A stretch of DNA of 64,000 bases from Gigantopelta aegis (taxonomy: Eukaryota; Mollusca; Gastropoda; Neomphalida; Peltospiridae), in NCBI RefSeq assembly GCF_016097555.1, contig NC_054704.1:30902523-30966522 (forward strand), in the 5' to 3' direction. How positions within the stretch are numbered: position 1 is the stretch's first letter; every line of letters begins with the position of its first letter. The position numbers and the translations under genes were made by a program. The notes under the pieces were generated by a model. It was not told the DNA's origin and ran no database searches. It saw only the letters and a list, made by a program, of their open reading frames with translations. Below are positions 48,605-59,835 of the stretch, piece after piece.

Positions 48605-48666
48605 CAATCTGATTGAAATTAGCTCCACTGGGTAAATAACTGGTAGAGCTAATTTTAATCAGATTG
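48605..48666. mobile_element. 62-bp MITE, 9-bp target duplication
   Basis: Ends CAATCTGATTGAAATTAGCT and AGCTAATTTTAATCAGATTG pair almost perfectly. Flanked by aacgaatgt (48596-48604) and aaccaatgt (48667-48675), eight of nine matching. Same family as 53128-53716. Confidence 0.7.
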
Positions 48667-48733
48667 AACCAATGTAAACTACAGTGGCCTGTAGCCCTCC
48701 ACATTGTTTATTTGTAGGGGAGAGCTATAGCTT

Positions 48734-48992
48734 TTTGTTTTGTTTAACAACACCACTAGAGCACATTGATTTATTAGGCTATTTCTCGCTCCAGCCAGTG
48801 CACCACGATTGGTATATCAAAGGCTGTGGTATGTGTTATCCTGTCTGTGGGATGGTGCATATAAAAAGATCCTTTGCTGTTAATCGAAAAAGAGTAGTCC
48901 ATGAAGTAGCGACAGCGGGTTTCCTCTCTATATATAACCATAAATAAATGTGTTGAGCGTGTCGTTAAATAAAACGGTTCCTTCCTTCCTGA
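48734..48992 (+). mobile_element. SINE pieces in opposite orientations
   Basis: A tail-2 start on the minus strand (48734-48775) abuts a plus-strand central domain and tail 1 (48778-48992, ctatttctcgctccagccag to cgttaaataaaacgg). Rearranged; heads missing. Confidence 0.65.
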
Positions 48993-49008
48993 CCGTTAGT
49001 GAGCGTTG

Positions 49009-49443
49009 ATAACTGTCTATAATCCGTCCCATCATTCTATTAAAAAATATTTTGTAAATAATTTCAGTTTGGTTTGACGTAAGAAGAAAAGTAAAAGTGT
49101 TTTGGAAATAATAAAGAAATACAATTTGTGTGTGCAATTTACAAATAAATCAGCTCGTAAATAAATAAATTGTAGTAAATTACATATAGTATGGAGGAAA
49201 ATGCGATCCCTGTGTGGGACGGACTATAAATGTCCACCCCACAGGGAACACCTTTTTTTTTCATACTATGGAATTTACTACAAATTATTTATTTATGGCC
49301 GATTGTTTTGTAAACTGCACACAAAAATAGCTGTTTTCTTTGTTATTTCCAAAACACTTTTACTTTTCTTCTTACGTTAAACCAAACTGAAATTATTAAC
49401 AAATAAAAAACTTTTGTAGAAGAATGGGACAAACTATAGCTCT
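49009..49443. mobile_element. Foldback element, arms ~185 bp
   Basis: Left arm 49009-49195 and right arm 49255-49443 are inverted copies (cagtttggtttgacgtaaga and tcttacgttaaaccaaactg; actgtctataatccgtccca and tgggacaaactatagct). The centre carries a second hairpin (ccctgtgtggg / ccccacaggg). No coding. A partial arm copy is at 37833-37935. Confidence 0.7.
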
Positions 49444-49458
49444 CTTGCCGCCATCAGA

Positions 49459-49843
49459 AAAAGAAAGAAATGTTTTATTTAACGACGCACTCAACACATT
49501 TTATTTACGGTTATATGGCGTCAGACATATGGTTAAGGACCACACAGATTTTGAGAGGAAACCCGCTGTCGCCACTACATGGGCTACTCTTCCGATTAGC
49601 AGCAAGGGATCTTTTATTTGCGCTTCCCACAGGCAGGATAGCACAAACCATGGCCTTTGTTGAACCAGTTATGGATCACTGGTCGGTGCAAGTGGTTTAC
49701 ACCTACCCATTGAGCCTTGCGGAGCACTCACTCAGGGTTTGGAGTCGGTATCTGGATTAAAAATCCCATGCCTCGACTGGGATCCGAACCCAGTACCTAC
49801 CAGCCTGTAGACCGATGGCCTGCCACGACGCCACCGAGGCCGG
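49459..49843 (-). mobile_element. SINE, head A with tail 1
   Basis: Flanked by perfect tcttgccgccatcaga at 49443-49458 and 49844-49859, next to the foldback element. Nearly identical to the copies at 2452 and 24726. Confidence 0.93.
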
Positions 49844-49859
49844 TCTTGCCGCCATCAGA

Positions 49860-50270
49860 GTACTATGGCTACTCATAGAGGCGTTGGGCTTTTTCGTATA
49901 GCGTTAGTACTGGTTAAGTTGTTGGGGTTTTGGGTTTTTTTTTAATTCCTTATTATTCTTTAAAATTATCGATATTTTGTCCACTTGACTTGCAGAAATT
50001 GAATTAAACGTAAAGTCAAATCCAGTGGTTGTTTTCAATACATTTAGACCCCACACATGCGATCACAACATTGCAAAATGTATCCTGTCACAAAAACAAT
50101 TATTATTATGGCCAAATTACATGTGCTGCTCAAACTAGTAATTAAAAAGGCTTAGTTTTATTTAGCTGAACAGCCCTCTACATTGTGACTGATATGGTCG
50201 CATATGATACCATTTTTGTTTTTTTGTTGTTCATTTGGCGACTAAAACATTTCATACTATCTATACTCTT
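49860..50270. other. No gene seen
   Basis: AT-rich intergenic sequence; no recognised feature. Confidence 0.4.
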
Positions 50271-52440
50271 CAAAAAAGGTAGGGGAACCTGAAATATTAA
50301 TGTTAATATCAACTATTAGACCGAACATACGTTTTGATCACAGACATCCTATAGTAGTGTCGGAAATTATTTCTTTCATATTAAACTGACAAATAAATAT
50401 TTAGTAAATACCTATTTAATGATACTCTACCTAATTTAGCATTTACTTGTTTGGACTCTCATTGATGTACAAGGGGGTGTTTACTATAACATATTTTGAT
50501 GGATATGTGTCAATTTCATTTACCCTTAAACAAACTTTTAATTTAAAACTGCAAGATAACTGATTATATTGAATTGCAGCATAAATTATTAATTTTGACC
50601 AGCATATTTAGTGAATATAAATTCAGTATAAATACAGTAGAAATGTACACAATCTTGCAACCACTTAAAGGTGCTATATCAGAAGTTATATGTGAAGATT
50701 CTCCAATAAAAATGTATTTTCTACTAGTAGATAAAATCATTTCCTATAATCATAATTATGGGCATATAGTTAAAGGTGTTGTCTTTAAATGTTAAAGAAA
50801 AATGTAATAAAAACATGATTTGCAATAGCTGTCATTATGTAATGTCACGGGGATTCTATAATTCCCGTAACTGAATAAAACACGATTATCCAAATATCTC
50901 TCCTAACTGTATATCTATTAGATCTCTCTGTAACGGGCGGTATATACCCGCGTTGGCTCGTCTAGGTATGATCAGAGATACGATCTTATATAAAGTATAT
51001 ATTATTATAGCACGTTTAGTTCACTAGAAAACACAACAAAAACACAATACACTTTGGAATCTGTATTAACCTACGCTGACAAACGTACAGCCGTAGTAGT
51101 TAATTAATAACAACAATAATAACAACCCAGAACTGATCACTTACTTAGTTAATCTCTAGGTGTCTAGGTTACACAATATGCGAATCACTTCACCGTGACA
51201 CAACACCCACACGTGTGATAATTGAGAAACGCTTCTAGGAGAACTTAATTAATAAAGGAGTTACCACACTATTCCTAACTGGTTAATTTTTAATTAACCC
51301 TTAACTACTCATTCAGTAACCTTGTAACACAGAATTAATACTGGTACCTATCACAATAAAGACAATAACCTACAGTTTACCTAGGTCTTCTAGGATGACT
51401 GGCTAAGCTTTATATTACCAAATACTCGTATAAATATAGACCAGTAAGACTACGATTTACTTCGTCAGATGACCGAAGACACTGTCTAAATAATATTGGT
51501 ATAATACAGTATTAAAATATTTAAAGTCACATCAATCACATCAAGGTTATACAACAGAGCAGAAATGATATTTACCAAAGTCCAAACGGACAACGTTCCC
51601 GGGAAGCCTTCCTTGTTCTGTCCTTTTTGCTTCTCCCCATAACTCTAAAACACTAGCTATTTATTATAAATCGAAATATCGCCTGGGGGTTAATCGCGGC
51701 ACCGAATCTTATCATCTGATATTCCACCTCTCCCAGAGTCGGTATATTTCTCTCTGATCGTCTGTCTGGCTGTCGCCAACCGCGAGCAATCTCCTGGCCA
51801 TAAACAGCACTACCGGAGATATTACGTAACTACTAGCCACATGGCCTCCACACTTACTCTGGGTGTGTATTAGGCGTACAGTCGCGCAAAGGTATTACGT
51901 AACAAGTTGCCCATCTGGGCTCAAGTGCAATGAAACTGCACACGGCCTTCTAAAACAATTAATATCGCCACAGGCGAAAACAAATTAAGAGCATGTACCG
52001 TCACATGTAACTTTGAGATAGCACCTTTAATACCGGAAAATAGATCACAAACTCAAAATGGTTCTTGACAGTTTTACTCAAAAGTTACTTATAAATGTCT
52101 ACAGATATTTTGCTTTGGAGAGGAATAGGGGTAAACCACCATCAAAAACAGTCCCTCACATATTGAAACGGCAATGAAATTGACATATGTTGACCAAACT
52201 TTGTTATAGTGTGTTCCAATAAAGTTCACAACTCACCTGTTTACTGACGTATTTCTTTTAATTTTAAGAGTAAACACCACCTTGTACATCAATGAGAGCC
52301 AAAACAAGTGAATGCTAACTTAGGTAGACTATAATTAGATATATATTTGCAAAATATTTACTTGTCTGTTTAATATGTAAGAAATAATCGGCGAAAATTA
52401 TTTTTATTCTATTTCCGACAGCACTTTAGTAAAGAACGTT
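50271..52440. mobile_element. Long inverted-repeat element hosting a solo LTR
   Basis: Left arm about 50340-50515 and right arm about 52255-52430 are inverted copies (gtgtcggaaattatttcttt vs the inverse of the 52390-52430 region; ctcattgatgtacaaggggg vs ccaccttgtacatcaatgag). The left end begins tactcttcaaaaaagg, resembling the Tc1-like end at 53767, but a matching right end was not found. Confidence 0.55.
50843..52005 (+). mobile_element. Solo LTR, copy 2 (1163 bp)
   Basis: Homologous to 3484-4736: starts TGTCACGGGG and ends ACCGTCACA, flanked by tgtaa at 50838-50842 and 52006-52010. It lacks the 107-bp internal duplication of copy 1. Confidence 0.87.
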
Positions 52441-52842
52441 CAGGTCTGTTTATCAACACATCGAAACACATTCCATAGTTTGCACGTGCATCACGCAGTT
52501 GCCCCGTACACGTGCGTGGGGGGGTGGGTGGGTCATTCTCGATATTGACCATTTTCAGGAAGGTCGATTAATCACTGTGGAACATTATTGTCAATCATTT
52601 TCATTCTGTTGATCATACAATTGTTATTGTTTTGTTTTTAGTCATTTTCATTGTTTGAATTTGCGATTTACTGATAAAAACCGCCAACTTTCAAATTTCA
52701 CTTCTGACCCGTCGTCATTCAAGATCTTCTGTGGTACTGTAGGCATAATACAAGTAGGCACCATCTGACTCCTAGGTGGAAAAGTTAAGGTAGTGGGCTG
52801 AAAGTACATACACGGTAGGTTTTAAATGTATACTATTTGGCA
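52441..52842. other. No gene seen
   Basis: Intergenic; a ggggtgggtggg patch near 52518. No exon recognised. Confidence 0.4.
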
Positions 52843-52920
52843 AGGGGCCGGACATGGCCCAATGGTAAAGTGCTGACTTGATGCACGATTGGTCTAGGAT
52901 TGATCCCAGTTGGTAGGCGT
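52843..52920 (+). mobile_element. SINE head B fragment
   Basis: Only the tRNA-like head: ccggacatggcccaatggta, cttgatgcacgattgg, B-box ggattgatccc. Confidence 0.6.
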
Positions 52921-53127
52921 CCTAGAACCCCTAGAAAGGGTCGTTATTTGAGAGTCATTAGTCTCTGTTGTTTAATAATTAAGATCCAGGGGCCTATTTC
53001 ACTAAATATCGTAACTATAAAGTAACGTGGTAAGTTTATGTCTGCTACTAGCAGTTATACCGGCCGTGCATTTACTCGTGTTTAGCGTCTGCAGAAAATT
53101 GCATCATTACGGAGGATGGGGCATTTT

Positions 53128-53716
53128 CAATCTAATTAAAATTAGCTCCACTATTACATGTGGATCTAAAGACAGCCAGTTGGAGCTCATGTCCACCAAT
53201 CAAAACCTTACTTGCAGAATCCTGCCAGTGATTTAAAAATAATTTGAAAACATTCCGAATTATCCTGAGGGTATACGACATGTTTCATGTGAATTACGAA
53301 TGCCTTAAAACATGTTTTATTTTATAAAATAAATAATTTGTAATGTAAAACTGAAGACTGATTTAGCTTTTTTAAATTTTATAAATAAATAATTTTTAAT
53401 GTAAAATTGAAGACGGATAACCCACCCCGTACGTATTGGTATGGTTCGCTGTACTGCAGCCACTAAAATAAACTCGCCCTATATTTTTAGAATTTGTATG
53501 CTCCCAAATAATGTTATAAAAGGCGAAGTGTGATTGGTCAATATTTAAATTATTATTTACAGACGAAATGTTACCTGGACATTGGGGACTACGCAGTGTT
53601 GTTAGTTTTAAATCACTGGCAGGATTCTGCAAGTAAGGTTTTGATTGGTGGACATGAGCTCCAACTGGCTGTCTTTAGATCCACATGTAATAGTGGAGCT
53701 AATTTTAATTAGATTG
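53128..53716. mobile_element. Long-TIR element, 9-bp target duplication
   Basis: 589 bp with terminal inverted repeats of about 110 bp (CAATCTAATTAAAATTAGCT at the left, exact inverse at the right), flanked by gggcatttt (53119-53127) and gagcatttt (53717-53725). Long TIRs and a 9-bp target are features of Mutator-like elements. No transposase inside. Confidence 0.75.
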
Positions 53717-53766
53717 GAGCATTTTACAGACAAAAGAAAAAGAAATAGTATGTGTGTTTCTAACTA

Positions 53767-55269
53767 TACTCTTCAAAAGAAGAAACGCAAAACCACATTG
53801 TCGTAACATTTGGAGAATTGATTTAATTATTGAATGGCGAGTCCGATAATTACCAAATGTTGCAGGATTGTTCACAATTCACTCTAGTCCATTGTGAGTA
53901 AGTGATAGGACACACCACCAAGGTCAAGGTCATCTGGAGTCAATACCGGGTGTGGCCTCCGCGTGTGTTGACAACTGCCTGGCACCGCCTGCCCATTGAA
54001 GCAACCAGAGTACGGATGACGTCCCGGGGGATGGTGGCCCACTCGGCCTGCAAGGCTGCTGCCAGCTCGGGCAGGGTCTGGGGCTGTGGTTGTCCCTGTC
54101 GGAGGCGTCGGTCCAACTCGTCCCATAGATGCTCAATTGGGTTCAAATCCGGTGATATCGATGGCCAAGGAAGGACATTAATGTTGTTCTGTAGGAAAGC
54201 CGTTGTGAGACGTGCTGTGTGAGGCCTGGCGTTGTCATGTTGGAACACTGCGTTGGCGTTGGCCATAACTGGAACGATGTGTGGCCGGAGGATCTGGTCA
54301 ATGTAGCCCTGTGCATTCAGGTTGCCCTGCACGTGGACCAGGTCAGTTCTGCCAGTGTGTGAGATGGCTGCCCACACCATGACACTACCCCCGCCGAATC
54401 TGTCCACTTCCTGCACGCAGTTTGCCGCATAACGTTCACCACGACGCCTATACACGCGACATCTTCCATCATGACGTCGGAGCAGAAATCGGGACTCGTC
54501 ACTGAACCACACCTGTCTCCATCGCAGTTGAGGCCATTGTCGATGAATCTGGCACCACTGCAGTCGGAGTCGACGGTGTTGTGGTGTTAAGATGACACCT
54601 CGAACTGGACGTCTGGCACAAATTCCTACCTCACGTAGGCGGTTCCGTACGGTCTGTTCGGATATCCTGCGCAAACCTGGTATTGCTGCGGCTGTGGAGG
54701 TGGCAGTAGTCAATCGTTCCCGAAGGTGGCGTACCCGGATGTAGCGGTCCTGCCCGGGGGTAGTGACCCGTGGTCGACCGGATCTAGGGAATTCACGTGT
54801 TGATCCATTTTGCTGGTAACGGTCCCACAGTCTGGAGATGGTGCTTGGGGACACATGGAATGCCCTGGCAACGGCCGTTCTGGATTCGCCTGCGTCTAGT
54901 CGGCCGATGGCATTGTTTCTCTGCGGTTCACTGAGACGTGGCATGTCCTGGATTGTCAACTGATTGTCAGTCGGCCAGATACAGAGGCCAGGCAAGCGAA
55001 CACCCTGCACTTTTATACTGTCGGTGTTCATGTTGCACGTGCAGACAACGCACGTGCAGTGGTGACATGGTTTGCACGTGGCTGCGTTTTTGCGAATATT
55101 CACATTTTGGAACTTTATTGTACAGTAGCTGCGTTTTATCGAATGTAACCGTGGGAATGTGTTTGGGACATGCAATGACCTTATATTCACACAGCATGAA
55201 CCGGTAGGAAACATAAAATCGGAGTTATAACCCATTTGTACCCTTTTGCGTTTCTTTTTTTGAAGAGTA
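53767..55269 (-). mobile_element. Tc1-like transposon, structurally complete
   Basis: 1503 bp with inverted ends TACTCTTCAAAAGAAGAAAC and TACTCTTCAAAAAAAGAAAC and flanking TA at 53765-53766 and 55270-55271. It encodes an uninterrupted transposase on the minus strand. GC content of the coding part is visibly higher than the surroundings, consistent with a recently arrived element. Confidence 0.92.
53940..54944 (-). CDS. Tc1/mariner-superfamily transposase, intact
   Basis: 334 residues from the ATG at 54944-54942. The frame stays open for another 97 codons upstream, but those have no transposase character, and the sister element also starts MPR. Helix-turn-helix DNA-binding region at residues ~5-50 (NAIGRLDAGESRTAVARAF, STISRLWDRYQQNGS), GRPRVTT linker at ~57-62, second DNA-binding part to ~115. 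Catalytic residues D149 (FSDE), D237 (QHDN) and E271 (NPIEHLWD), with 33 residues between the last two; Tc1 proteins usually have 34. Ends RGGHTRY. The enzyme would cut and paste DNA at TA targets. No stops or frameshifts. Confidence 0.93.
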   Translation of the reverse strand: MPRLSEPQRNNAIGRLDAGESRTAVARAFHVSPSTISRLWDRYQQNGSTREFPRSGRPRVTTPGQDRYIRVRHLRERLTTATSTAAAIPGLRRISEQTVRNRLREVGICARRPVRGVILTPQHRRLRLQWCQIHRQWPQLRWRQVWFSDESRFLLRRHDGRCRVYRRRGERYAANCVQEVDRFGGGSVMVWAAISHTGRTDLVHVQGNLNAQGYIDQILRPHIVPVMANANAVFQHDNARPHTARLTTAFLQNNINVLPWPSISPDLNPIEHLWDELDRRLRQGQPQPQTLPELAAALQAEWATIPRDVIRTLVASMGRRCQAVVNTRGGHTRY

Positions 55270-55357
55270 TATATTTATTGTATTATAATACTAATAAATA
55301 TCATAGATTTACGTTTACGTGCAAAACTAGGCTTACGATGTTTTGTGAAATTGGGCC

Positions 55358-55985
55358 CCGACTCAAAAATAACAACTAAACTTGACACTCGATTATTTTT
55401 ACAGTTCACACTGTAATATCTTTGTAAATGCTATGATTCACCATCATCACCTGTAATAGTGCTATTTTATCAGTTGAGATAGTTTTGACGACAACCTGCG
55501 GGATGATGAACATTCAATGAATGTACCAAACAACCATCATTTATATATAGTGGTAATGCCAGTATTAGTATCACCCCACTATTAAGACCAATTTTAATAT
55601 AGTCCCGCAGATGGTGGTAATAGCGAAGTTTAACTGTACATTATTGTTTTGAATAAATATTGTACTCGTAGTAAATAATATTATTGACTGTAACTTGAGT
55701 TACATAAATAATGAAAAACGCAAACAATTTATGTATGATAAAAACAATTATTATTGCAATATAGTATGAATAAAATGTATAATATATATATATAAATATA
55801 AATATAAAAAGTTTTAACATATATGTTCATATTAAAAGTAACTAAAAATGTTATATCAATTTTAAATGGAGACTTTTAAAATATTAGAACAAAACTAATA
55901 CTTATTTGGGCAATTCTGTTAGTCATAAAAGAAAGCGTATTTTAATGTCAGAAGACTGTGTAAATTAGTTTATTTTTAATTGTAA
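55358..55985. other. No gene seen
   Basis: AT-rich, with ATAT and ATAA simple sequence near 55780-55810. No recognised feature. Confidence 0.4.
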
Positions 55986-56902
55986 GGGTCAATATCAAAA
56001 TTGGTAACATTTTGGGTGACGGCTTTAAATTATATTATTTCCCAATTTTTCACAGAATATTACTTTGACATCAATACACAAAGCCATATATATTTGTAAT
56101 ATATTTCGGACATTAATTTTTAAAAATCAGTATTTTATTTAAGAAATTATGCCGAAATCTCATGTCCCTTGCAAGGGGTGAAGTAACAGTATGGACTATA
56201 ACAGTTAGGACAATTTTACAATATTTTAGCAATGATGTACACAAGGTCAAGGTCAAATGTAGAATGCCTGGTTGATACATGGTGTGCACTTAGACAACAT
56301 AATTTCCTTTCTAATTTTGGCATATGCAAAGACAGTAACAGTATGGATGCTCAAAATTTGTATGCAAAGAAATATACTTACTTGTTAAAAAATTTGTGTC
56401 TTCTGGTACAAGTTACTGAATTAAGGCCACATTCAAATAATAAGACAGAAAGTGGAAGATCCTTTGTAGAAAGTACAACAAGACCAAGTTCATGGAGCTC
56501 AAATTATGAACATTTTATGATGGAAGTAACAGTATGGACATATATATAAGGGACACACATATTTAGTAAAACATTTGTAAAATATAATTATCAAAAATAA
56601 AGTATAACAGCACAGTATTGTTACTTAATATCTCTCATGATTACATTTATGCAGAAAAGTTAAAGAATAATATATTTTTTGACACAATATTAAACTTTAT
56701 ATAACTTCACCCCTTGCAAGGGATATGAGATTTTGGCATAATTTCTGAAATAAAATACTGATTTTTTAAAAACTAATGTCCGAAATACATTACAAATGTG
56801 TGTGGTTTTGTGTATAGATGTCAAAGTAATATTCTGTGAAAAAAAATGTATAATATAATTTAGAGCTGGGACACAAAATGTTACCAATTTTGATATTGAC
56901 CC
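55986..56902. mobile_element. Inverted-repeat element with ~200-bp arms
   Basis: Left arm 55986-56184 and right arm 56704-56902 are inverted copies (gggtcaatatcaaaattggt; cccttgcaagggg at the inner ends). The ~520-bp centre has a 105-codon open frame (56232-56549) without known homology and three copies of aagtaacagtatgga-like words. Only the outer part of the right arm is present in block A copy 1, next to the assembly gap. Confidence 0.7.
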
Positions 56903-57551
56903 GTAAACTAATGGTGAGTATGTTCTACAATATGACTGGTTAATTACAATGTTTTGTGGGCATGAAATAAAAATCTAGTGACATCTTTAGAAAGTCATGT
57001 CATTAGAATGTAGGACAGGCCAAATGAACTGTTCAAGGGTCTATGGTTAGATGATAGTCTGGTACAGTTGGTTCCATGGGAAAACACATCAGTTTTACTG
57101 TTTACAATGGAAATAACTATAAAGAGAATAATACATGCGTGTCCGTTAGACACCAGTTATCTCACAACAAGTTGTTTTAAAATGTATCTAACGAGCGAGA
57201 GCTGACAAGAATGTATTATGCTATTTCTTACATATCCTCAAAAATTAAGCAAATTTTAACATCTTTTCGACTAAAAGTTAATTACAGCCATTGCACTTGT
57301 AGCGAACTTACATGTCACAAACCCATGATTGTCAGGTTAACTATACGTCACGGTGTAATATATTTCCACAGTGTTGTTTTTCATTGGGTGCATGGCACTG
57401 GTGACCTGGTCATCAACAAGGAACAGCCAGTCGTATGTCTTGAAATTAATATTAACCCATGTGCTATAAAAAATAATGCATGGTGTTCTCACCAACAGGT
57501 GTGTAAGAAATTTAGTTTTTAAGAGTTACAGGTGTTGTATTGTCTATTTGA

Positions 57552-57945
57552 AAGAAAGAAAGAAAGAAATGTTTTATTTAACGACACACTTAACACATTT
57601 TATTTACGGTTATATGGCGTCAGACATATGGTTAAGGACCACACAGATTTTGAGAGGAAACCCGCTGTCGCCAATTCATGGACTACTCATTCCGATTAGC
57701 AGCAAGGGATCTTTTATTTGTGCTTCCCACAGGCAGGATAGCATAAACCATGGCCTTGGTTGAACCAGTTATGGATCACTGGTCGGTGCAAGTGGTTTAC
57801 ACCTACCCATTGAGCTTTGCGGAGCACTCGCTCAGGGTTTGGAGTCGGTATCTGGATTAAAAATCAATGCCTCGACTGGGATCCGAACATAGTACATACC
57901 AGCCTGTAGACCGATGGCCTAACCACGACGCCACTGAGGCCGGCA
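57552..57945 (-). mobile_element. SINE, head A with tail 1
   Basis: Flanked by tattgtctatttga at 57538-57551 and 57946-57959. Block A copy 1 has a single tattgtctatttgatgc at about 16417, the empty site. Confidence 0.93.
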
Positions 57946-58338
57946 TATTGTCTATTTGATGCTTGCAGATGTTTAATTTTTTACCACAGGCTAACGTTCG
58001 GTCAAAAATGACATTTGTGGGCATCAAATAAGACAATAACACTCACAAATCTAAAAAATCCCATATGGCTATCTCCTAAATGGTAAAATAATATTACTTG
58101 TTGATGGCATAGTTAGGTGTGTCTATGCACTGAAACCCAAAACTAAATACAGTAATCACTTTCCTCACTAGAAATAATGACATCTTAAATACATTTAATC
58201 ACATCTTAAATACATTTAATCACAACAAACACCAGCATTGCCATGACAAAGTTAAAATGAAGAAAAAAAACCCTACCTTGGCCTCTTTCTATAATAGCAA
58301 ACTAAGGTACCTTCAAAGTAGTTCATAATCATCATCTA

Positions 58339-58793
58339 ATAAAAGTAATGTCTGTTTAAAACCACAAGTTTAAAATCGTCAATGTTTCGTCAGGAGAAAA
58401 CTAAACATAAAAACAGGAGTTAAGCGTTTAAAACCAGTAGGATAAAACAGTTCAATTGAAACACCAGAGTTAAAAGATTGATCACATCTAAAGATAGGCT
58501 GACTGGGAGGACAGACAAAATAAAGATCTAAAAACAGTTAAGATAAAAGAATCATAATGTCACCAGGTAAGCTGCCTGGGAAGACTAACAAACAGAAAGT
58601 TAATTACTGCTTGAATCATACTCATCGAGTCCTGCAGGCCACATTGTGTTTAAGCGGTGTATCAGAGTGATTCTGCAATGTTCAATTTGGATTTATCAAG
58701 ATTAACAATCTTTTGTAGTACAGTGCAGTTGTAACTGTGTCCTGCTAAGTTGAAATGAGGGGCCATATGGGGTGCTTTAGACTGTTTATTGTA
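58339..58793 (-). mobile_element. Truncated Penelope-like retroelement
   Basis: 455-bp insertion flanked by catcatcta (58330-58338 and 58794-58802) and absent from copy 1 near 16775. Minus-strand frames read APHFNLAGHSYNC and then, in another frame, HCRITLIHRLNTMWPAGLDE before a stop, resembling the C-terminal GIY-YIG endonuclease of Penelope-like elements (HFN...GH and W/L...L.T..P.GL motifs). Confidence 0.6.
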
Positions 58794-59482
58794 CATCATC
58801 TATAATGTATAAAGCTGTAAATCTGACTAAATGATTTTCTGTTCATATGATGCAAGAAATAATAAGCCTACAGACTGTGGAGAGCAAAGTTCGAGTTACG
58901 GTCCTTTAGAAAATGCATTGAAAAAAAAAAGAGGAAAACTTTTCCCAAACCCCCACACGAAGCCACCCAGCACACTCACCTGGCCTTTATGGGCCATGCA
59001 TCCTTAAACAAAACATGAATCAAATGTCTTTACCTCATGTAACTCAATAATAGTTAACAAATAAGAATATTTTACCAGCATAAAAGTCATCCAAAATGAA
59101 CAATTCTAAAGTGAATATTCAGCAAAATACCAAGTGCCATGATCAGTGACACAAAATTTAACATGACAAGACTAAAGTTCCAAGCAAAACTTACCAAATC
59201 AAACCATTTTCATTCATTTCCAAATACATGCATATATATGAAAACAATATACATCTTTAATGCACTATAATGTGGAAATAGTTTTATAAATTTTATTTCA
59301 TATACATTGGAAATGTTTTATTTAACAACGCTTTGTATACATTGTACTAGTACATGTATATTAAAAAATGAGGAGAAAACGGTTCTAATTTTCCGGTAGG
59401 TTTCCTTTAACATATAGATTTGCTGTGACTGACCCACCATTAGGCCTAAATTTGTGGTATCAAACCAACTAGTGTAATTAAA

Positions 59483-59800
59483 AGTTTGTTTTGTTTAATG
59501 ACACCACTAAAGAGCACACTGATTAATTAATCATCGGCTATTGGATGTCAAACATTGATAATTCTGATTTGTAGTCAACAGAGGAAACCCACTACATTCT
59601 TCCTAATGCAGCAAGGGATCTTTTATATGCACTTTCTCACAGACAGAAAAGCACATACCATGGCCTTTGACTAGTTGTGGTGCACCGGTTGGAAAAGAGA
59701 AAAAACCCCAATCAGTTGGAATAGATCCAATGAGGTGGTTCGATCCTGCAACACAAGTACCCCTGGCGAGCGCTCAACCGACTGAGCTAAATTCCACCCC
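59483..59800 (-). mobile_element. SINE, head C with tail 2 (block A copy 2)
   Basis: Counterpart of 17467-17783 at the equivalent position, so inherited through the duplication. Confidence 0.78.
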
Positions 59801-59835
59801 AAATTGGTGTAGTAGTGTGACCAGTATAAATATTC

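Larger units (their letters stand above)
52990..55357. mobile_element. Non-autonomous DNA element with two nested insertions
   Basis: Inverted ends ggggcctatttcactaaata and ggggcccaatttcacaaaac (the latter at the right end, reverse strand), continuing through tatcgtaa / catcgtaa. After removing the elements at 53128-53716 and 53767-55269, a ~280-bp MITE remains. Target duplication not clear. Confidence 0.55.

Noticed and set aside
54945..55207. 97-codon N-terminal extension of the Tc1-like transposase frame
   Set aside because: No transposase character; the MPR start matches the sister element and is followed at once by the DNA-binding region.
56232..56549. 105-codon ORF inside the inverted-repeat element
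   Set aside because: No recognised domain, low-complexity flanks and no paralogous open frame to compare; kept only as part of the element.
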